From NCBI GenBank assembly GCA_963971575.1, contig OZ020617.1, forward strand, positions 25,568,700 through 25,632,699: a stretch of 64,000 nucleotides of DNA, given 5' to 3'. The stretch comes from Liopterus haemorrhoidalis. Its lineage: Eukaryota > Arthropoda > Insecta > Coleoptera > Dytiscidae. The stretch's first letter is position 1; the number at the start of each line of letters is the position of its first letter. The notes under the pieces are model-generated. The model had not been told where the DNA came from and did no database searches. It saw only the letters and a list, made by a program, of their open reading frames with translations. Position numbers and translations under genes: made by a program. Shown here piece after piece: positions 56,606-64,000 of this stretch.

Positions 56606-58034
56606 TATGTAAAAAAAAAGTTTATAAAAAGAAAAACATCTTATTTGTTTAATTTTCAACTCTTGGGGAGTGCTATAGGGGCACATGCACAAATATTGTA
56701 CGAAGTACGGTCACGCCATTTGTTATATAATGAAATTGTGTTTTTGTTTTCTTCAATACGTGAAGACCTGTGAAAAATGCTATATACATATTGTTGTCCA
56801 TTCGAGCGCGGAATATGCCTTCTGCGCGTGTGTCACAGTATGCTTTTCCTACGATTCTCATTTTTCAATAAATAAAATATTTTATTCAAGAAAATACAAT
56901 GTAATTATCGTTAAACATCCAGTATGAGCGCGCAGCCGATACAGGAATGAAAATGTACGCATGGATGCGCGTGGAGACAGTACTGGGATGAATAAAATCG
57001 TAGCGATGCGCATGCGTAGCATTCATTTCCGCAACCCCTGCGCGCGCATTGGTAATAATGAAAATAGCATACATACGAAATTAACCTATCAACTAATAAT
57101 ATTGAAATGAGACAATTGCATGGCAGACGTAGGAAAGTATACTTTAATATTATAACTTATTCTAAAACGTTCCTTAATATTTTCAATTTAAAATTTGAAA
57201 TAATGAAACTTATTTGTTTTGTATTGTAATTTTTGTTTTATAGGAAATCGTTTATTTGTGGTTTGATTGTGGTTTAATATTTGGCACATTACTAGTTTTG
57301 AACAATTTTTGAAGTACCACCTGAATTCGAGTTTTCCACTTCAAGTTGTGAATTGATATATATTTTATATAATTACACATCCTGGCACACTATCCCCAGT
57401 TAATAATACAAGTGTATCTTTGTTTAAAGGCTCTCCACAAATGGTGCCCTTTATTAATTTTTCTTTGTATATTAGTAGTTACAAATTGTTCTGTATAGCA
57501 TCTGATAGCACCGCAAAGTAAAAATCCTCGTTAATGGTCTAAATATCGATCATAAATATTATAAAAATAAATGTTATATGAAACTTGAAAGTTGATTAAA
57601 CAATCTTTTTTTACTTATAATAATAAGTACTAAAACAAATAATAAGATTACATTTCGTTCTTAATTATTGGTCACTACATAAGCAAAACTTATATTTCTC
57701 TATAATTCTGATATTCTCTTTTATTTTCCAAATATGTAGGTATATATTATTTCACAATATAAGCCCTTCCTACGTTATATGTGAAATTAACGCTCCAATT
57801 ACATGTCCAGCTAGTAGATGTAGCAGCACAATAATAGCACAATTACATTGTGATAGTTTTAACGATGGTTTCTCTATGACAGATTGTTGCTATCAACTAC
57901 TTATCGACCTATCCCAACTTGGTACAATAAGGTCCGCCTATAAGATGAATAGTCATAGTAGTCATATATGTATAATCATATGAGTATCCTATTAAATCTT
58001 ATTCTCTATTCACAGACGTTTTTGTCATTTTAAG
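56606..58034. other. Non-coding DNA with a CpG-rich patch
   Basis: No gene was recognised. A stretch at 56,920-57,060 is rich in GCGC and GATGCGCATGCG words in an otherwise AT-rich setting. An acceptor-like TTTTTGTTTTATAG ends near 57,241 without a convincing exon. Confidence 0.45.
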
Positions 58035-58035
58035 G

Positions 58036-58120
58036 TAATAATTGCCGACCGGCGTAGCATAGTAGTAAAACATGTGTTTTGCGATACTTAAGTCTCGGGT
58101 TCGAGGGGAGGGGGGATACT
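58036..58120 (+). repeat. tRNA-like SINE head or tRNA relic
   Basis: The A box TAGCATAGTAG (about 58,047-58,057) fits TRGYNNARNNG exactly, and GGTTCGAGGGG (about 58,099) matches the first seven bases of the B box. I could not fold a complete cloverleaf, so a functional tRNA is unlikely. Confidence 0.4.
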
Positions 58121-58121
58121 T

Positions 58122-58398
58122 CCACTATTCGCGACTGCAAATAACAGTGAGACGTCTGGTGGTGACTAGCTAAATTAAACAGAAGCGTATATTTGGATAA
58201 TATTTGTAGCGTGTTGTGCTGCAGTTTATGTGAATTAAGAAGTATTTTAAAATATAGTGACTTAAATACAGTGAATTTTTGCCGAAATATTGTTTGAACA
58301 GATAAATATTAAGAAAAAACTTCTGACATATACGCTTCTCGTGCGCCATTAGCTGTTGTACGCAGCGCCGCCAACGTTAGTTTCAGTCGCGAATAGTT
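58122..58398. mobile_element. Putative MITE
   Basis: CTATTCGCGACTGCAAATAAC on the left and, in complement, CTATTCGCGACTGAAACTAAC on the right match at 19 of 21 positions. The 277-bp interval is non-coding. It follows the tRNA-like head directly, so the two may form one composite repeat. No target duplication was seen. Confidence 0.55.
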
Positions 58399-59398
58399 AG
58401 AGAACAAAATGTAGAAAAATATCGTTTTTTATCGGAAAAACATGAAAGATGAAAATGCAGTAATTTTTCTAGAAAGTCAATTGTACATTTTTCATTCTTC
58501 TTGGACTTATACGAAACAAAACGTTATAGATTAATTTTGTTTAAAAACAAATGTGCATAAATTAATAATGAATAGAAGAATGAAGCCACTGTAATAACTT
58601 TTTCCATGCACAGGGTTAAGGAATTGGTTTAAGTTTAGATAGTATTATCTACATCTTACAAGGCTGAAATTTAGCCATGGATAACAGGTTATTAAAAGTT
58701 TTGGAAACAAAGCTATAGCGAATGTCTACACATGTGTAATTGGAAACTTGGAACAACTTACATTAATATAATAAGTATTCCAATGACATTTCGAGGTTGT
58801 GGCAAACCTCATCATCTGTTCGGTGTAGTGATTAACCACGCGAGCTTGTAGATATCACGGATTATACATTCGCGTGATTTTCCCTCAGCATATAGTGTGA
58901 ACTGCGTTTACCATACCTTCATTTCAAGCACGACATTCGATTAATTTATATTCTATTTCCTTAACCCTTCTCCCAAAATGATTCATAGTTATACACCGAT
59001 AACATATAGCCCTAATCAACAAATATGTCCACAAAGAGGGTTTAATATTACATTCTGCGTCCCGCAGTTTATATCAACGCGATCCCGCAATACGGTGTAG
59101 CGTTATTGGTTCTATTGAATGATATAACAGCTTAATCACACAGATCTTATATAAGGGACTATTGGAGTATTGGATCCTTAGAAATTATATCGACGAATGC
59201 CGCAGTGACTTTTATTCGTTTCCATCATTTGAAGCCTTTATACCATTTATTAGATATGATTAATTGCTTTTCTAGAATACGAATCATTCCAAACTAATCC
59301 AATCTCAACATGCATTTACACTAAAACAGCAATAACAGGATGAAAACTGAAATAAATTGTAAGTTTAAACTCGTAAACATAGGACCTGCTTTTTTCAG
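58399..59398. other. Non-coding DNA, nothing recognised
   Basis: No open frame with a familiar motif and no terminal repeats were found. Confidence 0.45.
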
Positions 59399-59488
59399 AT
59401 TGATGAGTATTTGTTCAAGTACCCATTCACATTTAATCTGTTTACAAGACGAACAATTACATTGCACACCAACGCATATTTAAAGCAG
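59399..59488 (+). other. Candidate 90-nt exon
   Basis: The acceptor ACCTGCTTTTTTCAG (ending 59,398) is followed by 90 nt open only in frame 0, beginning I-D-E-Y-L-F-K-Y-P-F-T-F and ending N-A-Y-L-K-Q, then CAG|GTAATG. The peptide looks protein-like, with R-R-T-I-T-L-H in the middle, but I recognise no family. Strand and phase match the candidate segments at 18,773, 21,165 and 44,625. Confidence 0.35.
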
Positions 59489-59544
59489 GTAATGAAAGGT
59501 TGTGTATATTTTATTAGAAATATGCGAAGGGTTTATTTGGCCGA

Positions 59545-59795
59545 TGACCGTTAGATAAAGGGTATGGTTCTAGAAAGTCATCAAAATTAAGCAATGACAT
59601 TCGTTCGGATGTTGAGAAAAAACTAAAGCTTGGTTTCAGTCACTCATGTGACTAGTGACTCATGAGACAAATATAACAAACGAAGATAAAAACTACGGAC
59701 GTACGTTGGGTAAGGTAGTTCAAATACGTTATTGACAGTTTACATAGAATTGTGTGAAACAGAAATATATTTGTTTATCGGTTCCCTGTTGATCA
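59545..59795 (+). repeat. Worn dispersed repeat, copy 2
   Basis: Shares GGACGTACGTT, AATACGTTATTGACA, TTTATCGGTTCCC and GATCAATCTGT with the right edge of 50,545-51,380, and GATGACCGTTAGATAAAG ... TATGGTTC with its left edge. It ends exactly where the retrotransposon reading frame begins to make sense. Confidence 0.5.
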
Positions 59796-60641
59796 ATCTG
59801 TATGTATCTAATGACTTAGGATTAAATCTCTCTGATTGCAATTATACTTTATACGCTGATGATGCATCACTGACAGTCTCAAAAGAAAATAATATAACAA
59901 CAGAGCAAAAATGTAACGATATTTTAGAAACACTTCTATCATGGTTTAATTTAAACCGTCTGTACTTAAATTTGGATAAAACTAACTATATAAGATTTCA
60001 CAACCTTCAAAAAATTTCCGACCTCAGTATTAATGTGAAAATAAATGATGCAATATTAGAAAGAACCACGCATACTAAATTTTTAGGTATCACCATAAAT
60101 GAAAATCTCAGTTGGAAAGAACACTGTGCTAAATTGACATAACAACTCAACTCTACTTTTCAGGAACATTAAAAGAATAATAAATATAGGTCAATTACGC
60201 ACATTATATCATGCACAAGTCGGATCCCGCCTACACTATGGCATTTGTATCTGGGGATCCTCAACAGCGGTAACGAAGAACGTCATTGCACAAAAAAGAA
60301 TTTTGAGATGTATAGCAAACCCTAAGAGATATGAATCTTGTCGCGGTACATTTAAGAATCTAAAAATACTAACAGTCACCTCCATCTACATTTATGAAAT
60401 GTCTGTTTACATATATAAACATTTTAAAAACTACAATTCAAATCAAGACATTCATAAATATGATACTCGTCAAAAAAACAAGCTACGAACTCCTTTAACA
60501 AAGCTGAAAATTGCTGAAAGTTCGCCTGATTTCATGGGGGTAAAATTTTGTAATAATCTGCCTAGCAGTATAGCTTTAGCTGAAAACCTAAAAAGATTTA
60601 AAAATACATTAAGACATCCTCCTGAAACATTCCTTCTATGA
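59796..60641 (+). pseudogene. Reverse transcriptase C-terminal half, one frameshift
   Basis: The first frame (to 60,142) has the catalytic motif Y-A-D-D in T-L-Y-A-D-D-A-S-L-T (about 59,845), then W-F-N-L-N-R-L-Y-L-N-L-D-K-T and K-F-L-G-I-T-I-N-E-N-L-S-W-K (about 60,080). A frameshift near 60,137-60,145 moves the rest into another frame, open to 60,641. That frame contains L-H-Y-G-I-C-I-W-G, A-Q-K-R-I-L-R-C-I-A (about 60,285), E-S-C-R-G-T-F-K-N-L-K-I-L, and a Y-D-T-R-Q-K-N-K-L near the end. This is the usual C-terminal order for this group of LINEs, with no RNase H. Confidence 0.87.
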
Positions 60642-60906
60642 CCTGGATGAATTTTTTAATAAATACTGTTATAATTACTGTAGCTTATACTTAATAATAT
60701 ACCTAATAATATACGTAAACAATGTAATAACAATAATGAACAATTAAATTTAATTTTGATTGTTGCTAAAGGCATTTTCGTATTGTAGATTGTACTTTTA
60801 TATTAATTTTTTAATTTTTTTATATCAATTGTATGACTTGTTCCATATGTTCTGTAAAAAACATCTAAGGAAATAAAATATATTATTATTATTATTATTA
60901 TTATTA
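59796..60906 (+). mobile_element. 5'-truncated non-LTR retrotransposon with ATT tail
   Basis: Coding starts in the reverse transcriptase domain, with a 3' UTR from 60,642 and an (ATT)n tail at 60,881-60,906. One frameshift is the only damage in about 850 bp of coding remains, so this copy is younger than the other LINE fragments here. The type is CR1/Jockey-like. A tree is needed to settle the clade. Confidence 0.85.
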
Positions 60907-62737
60907 ATCGAACCGACTCCAGCATTTTCATACCGAAAGCGCCTGTGCGACCGCTCGCATATCACCACAAGGCTGTGCATCTACCTTAAAGCTACGGAAG
61001 TATTCTAGAAATACATACTTTAAAATCTTGTCCAACTTCTTTGCAGATTCTTTACAGACACGTTTTTGCCTTTAATTAATATTAGATATTTTCATTGTCT
61101 CCTCACTCTATGTTTGTTGAAACATGTTTAATATTTCCAATTCTATTTAAGTAAAAACAATACCTGATAATTGCTACTCCTTAGTCGTGGTTGTAGTCAA
61201 TTGCAAATTGCAACAAACGGTACGCAAGCAAGATGATAATAAACAATTTACGAAAACCTCGTAATCTGTAACGAAAGGCACGTGAAACGTGAAAATTACA
61301 TATGGAGACGTATGTTATTTCACATTTCAACGTTACTTACGTACTTGCGTTCTAATGCAAATTGTCTATTATTGTACATATTTCAGAAAAAGTAAGGAAA
61401 TGACCCACTTCTCTTTTGAACTTTTGCATCATTGGTCTGGAGCTAAAAGTGAGACCTGCGAAAATTAATCATTGTAGAACATAATGAAGATAATTTTGAA
61501 AAAAACTGTAATTTTTTAATTTAAATAAACATTTATTTTCACCACTTGTGACAAAATGTTCAAACTGACCCTCGTATAAATATTTAAATGTTATTTTATA
61601 GTGGTTCCCAACCTTTTTCAGGTGACAACACTTTTATATAAAATATGAAAAATTCAAGACACCCTACTCTCATTTGTCCGTATTATATCTGTAATAACTG
61701 GCATAGAACCACCAATAACCTCCCTAACACTAATATGATTTTTAATTACTGTTTCGGTTTTAGGCAAAAAAAAAAAAAATATAAGAAACACTAATAAAGT
61801 TATAAACTGTCAGATCGTATGTATCGTAAATTTTAAGGAAACAACAAATTATAGGAGCACTTGGAATACAATACTTGATATGTTTTTATAAAAAAATACT
61901 TCAGTTTGTGTGATAAATGCATATTAATTAAACTGTGTACACACATAAACAATAAATCATATTTGCCTCTAATTTTTTATTTTGTTCAGTTTTTCCTCTG
62001 TTATTGAAACAAAACATTTCATCATGATTTAACCATGTAATTAAAAACTTTTTATTTTCGAGTACCCAAAAAAATTGCTGATATTATTCAATCTAATAAT
62101 TAAGTTTTACTTGAACATATGAAAAATCGCTGTTTTTACATAAATGCTTGTTCATTGTTATAATCTCATTCATATCTACAATTTTTGTCACTACACCCGT
62201 GATGTTAAGTTGAATATATTTTTAGAGATTTACAGTTGTATGTGATCTGAAAGTTATGCCGTGAATGAATATGACGTAACACCCCCCAATCTGTATATAT
62301 GGGGTGGTTCGGTCAGCGTAATCGGCTTTGAATATTTGGTCACACAAATCGTTGTATTGAATCGAGAGAATCGAGCGCTTGCCCTGACGAACAAATGCTA
62401 CGACTTGAATATTAATACGCTCCTGAATTTTAAATGAAATTTTATATTCTCATTCATCACGAATTTTCACTATTACCATGTATTTATTCATATCTAGATC
62501 TTTAAATTATGTCTATATTGTTTATGAATTTATCATGTGCTGTTTATAAATTATTATTCGTGTTTTTGTTTTAGATATCTATTATTTTTAGTTTTATTTT
62601 ATTTATTTATTTTATTTACAGATCTTATATTTTAGTTTTAAATATTAACATTTTATGCAGTACGCTTTATAGATCATTTTAGGGCTATTCTGAACATACT
62701 TGTAATTTTAACATAGCTGTTAAATTTCAAATTAAAC
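60907..62737. other. Non-coding DNA with a solitary hAT-like end
   Basis: AGTGGTTCCCAACCTTTTTC (61,600-61,619), followed by CAGGTGACAACAC, is a typical hAT left end, but no right end was found. A CACCCCCCAATCTG block lies near 62,281. No gene was recognised. Confidence 0.4.
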
Positions 62738-62928
62738 CAGTGACGCAACTAAATTTTTGTCCACGCCCCTCCCTGGTAGAATTTACTTGGGGCCTCCTAT
62801 TGGGTCTGTGAACTTTGTCTAGGGGGACCACATGACTAAAAAAAGTCATTTAGAGGTTCGATGGACCCTTAATTGATGTATTCTTCACTGCGCAATAGCG
62901 GGCGGAGCGCGCTCTTTGTACGCCACTG
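62738..62928. mobile_element. Probable hAT MITE
   Basis: CAGTGACGCAAC on the left and, in complement, CAGTGGCGTACAAAG on the right form a short imperfect terminal repeat. The GC-rich GGGCGGAGCGCGCTC block inside the right end is typical of such elements. The flanks do not form a clear 8-bp duplication, so the copy is old or one edge is misplaced. Confidence 0.55.
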
Positions 62929-63531
62929 AACACATATGATATAAGTTATGATATACATTAAGGTGGCGATTCAATCGGGGACGCAAACCAGTTTTTCGCT
63001 AGATTTGCATGCATACAAACACATTCCTATTTATCTTAAAAACAACAAATTTGAAAAGAATTTGGTTTCCTTTAGAGCGATCAGAATTTATAGTAGAACA
63101 ACCTTATATTTATATTTTTCATTAAAACTAAATAGTTTTCGAGATGAATTGGTAAATATAATTTTCTGTATCTGTATCAATGTTAAAAATAGTTCAGCTG
63201 TTATCCGTTAGACTGTGGGCCGTGCGCTTCTATATCAAATTTATTTCCACATGCGCTTCGCCAATCGAAGCATTAGTTTCTTTTATGGCTAGCCATAAAC
63301 TGATTAGATTAGACTCTATTTAGCATTATTTTGCTACATAAACAAATATTAATACTTGGTAAATATAATTTATATGATATATTTAAAAGTAAATCTAAAG
63401 TATATAATTTTAACTAAACGTTCAAATAACAAATAGGTAAAATGACATTTTTATTTTTATTCAGTAAGGCAATAAATAAAATAGCCGAAAAAGTTTAAAA
63501 TATAGTTTATTATCAGAATAATATAATAATA
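62929..63531. other. AT-rich non-coding DNA
   Basis: An 87-codon frame at 62,948-63,211 has no recognised motif. Nothing else was seen. Confidence 0.45.
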
Positions 63532-64000
63532 TCTCTTAGGACCAATAAGATATCGACTTTCTTTTTGCTTATAAAGATTATCCATACAAATACCAAAAAA
63601 CTTATATCAGGATTTTGTCCTAATCAACCCCTAAAGGGGTGAATCTACAATCGGGGTGAACTATACATCCCTTCGTATTTCCTGTGTTTGTTGAGTTAAA
63701 ACGTTTCTTTCTGGCACATAGGTGTCTTTTTAAAATATCTCGAAATGGTTTTGACAGTTTTCTAAAATGTCACCCCTAAAGGGTGAAAAGGGGTGAATTA
63801 TGATTTCAAGGATTCTTTAATTTCTCTTAGGACCAGTAAAATATCGATTTGGTTTTTTCTTATAAAGATTACCAATACAAAGGCCGAAAACCTTATTTCA
63901 GGATTTTGTCCTAATCAAGCCCTAAATAGGTGAATCTACATTCGGACTTAATTATACATCCCGTCGTATTTCCTGTATTTGTTGAGTCATAAAATTTCTT
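63532..64000. repeat. Start of a 301-bp tandem repeat array
   Basis: The unit beginning TCTCTTAGGACCAATAAGAT at 63,532 begins again at 63,833 as TCTCTTAGGACCAGTAAAAT. Matching order follows: CTTATAAAGATTA, CAGGATTTTGTCCTAATCAA, CCCTAAA-GGTGAATCTACA, TATACATCCC, CGTATTTCCTGT and TTGTTGAGT. The second unit is cut by the window edge. Divergence between the units is modest. Confidence 0.88.

Noticed and set aside
58036..58120. Functional tRNA gene
   Set aside because: The A box fits but the B box is incomplete and no acceptor-stem pairing could be found.
61380..61400. 5-nt microexon between TTTCAG and GTAAGG
   Set aside because: It is too short to support, and it breaks the phase shared by the other candidates.
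1..64000. CRISPR arrays, bacterial operons, ribosome binding sites
   Set aside because: No regularly spaced repeats and no compact coding. The sequence is eukaryotic in character.

Overview
This window looks like gene-poor, AT-rich nuclear DNA from an arthropod, most likely an insect. I see no operons, ribosome binding sites, rRNA genes or clean tRNA genes. Almost everything recognisable is a transposable element or its remains, and the mix is typical of insect genomes: Tc1/mariner and pogo/Tigger DNA transposons, hAT and other MITEs, non-LTR retrotransposons of several clades and tRNA-derived SINEs. I cannot name the species.

Layout. 0-7 kb: a diverged MITE, a decayed mariner, SINE pieces, a 5'-truncated RNase H-bearing non-LTR element (3.24-5.24 kb) and a decayed hAT MITE. 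7-12.7 kb: mostly featureless, with the 3' end of a second non-LTR element. 12.7-15.7 kb: a transposon cluster holding the only intact protein-coding gene, a 362-aa Tc1/mariner-superfamily transposase (13352-14440) between near-perfect terminal inverted repeats, flanked by two dead mariners. 15.9-33.4 kb: hAT MITEs with 8-bp target duplications, a long-TIR MITE (18.28-18.69 kb), a decayed Tc1 on the minus strand (21.6-22.26 kb), a hAT deletion derivative that keeps the end of its transposase, and a non-LTR fragment. 34-45 kb: a small inverted-terminus element carrying a hammerhead-ribozyme-like core, two further MITEs, an 87-bp perfect direct repeat, two non-LTR tails and a SINE. 45-64 kb: a Harbinger-like and a hAT MITE, a complete but internally deleted pogo/Tigger element (54.6-56.6 kb), a non-LTR fragment with a single frameshift, and the start of a 301-bp tandem repeat at the right edge.

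Transposons do not explain one pattern. Three sites on the plus strand (18,773; 34,278; 44,625) have a pyrimidine-rich 3' splice site fused directly to a perfect GTRAGT 5' splice site, which is the form of a recursive (ratchet) splice site. Several short splice-bounded open segments, all in phase 0, lie on the same strand. The most economical reading is that much of the window is very long intron of one or more plus-strand genes. This is inference and needs RNA data.

Host genes cannot be assigned with confidence. Positions of decayed elements are approximate unless terminal repeats and target duplications are given.
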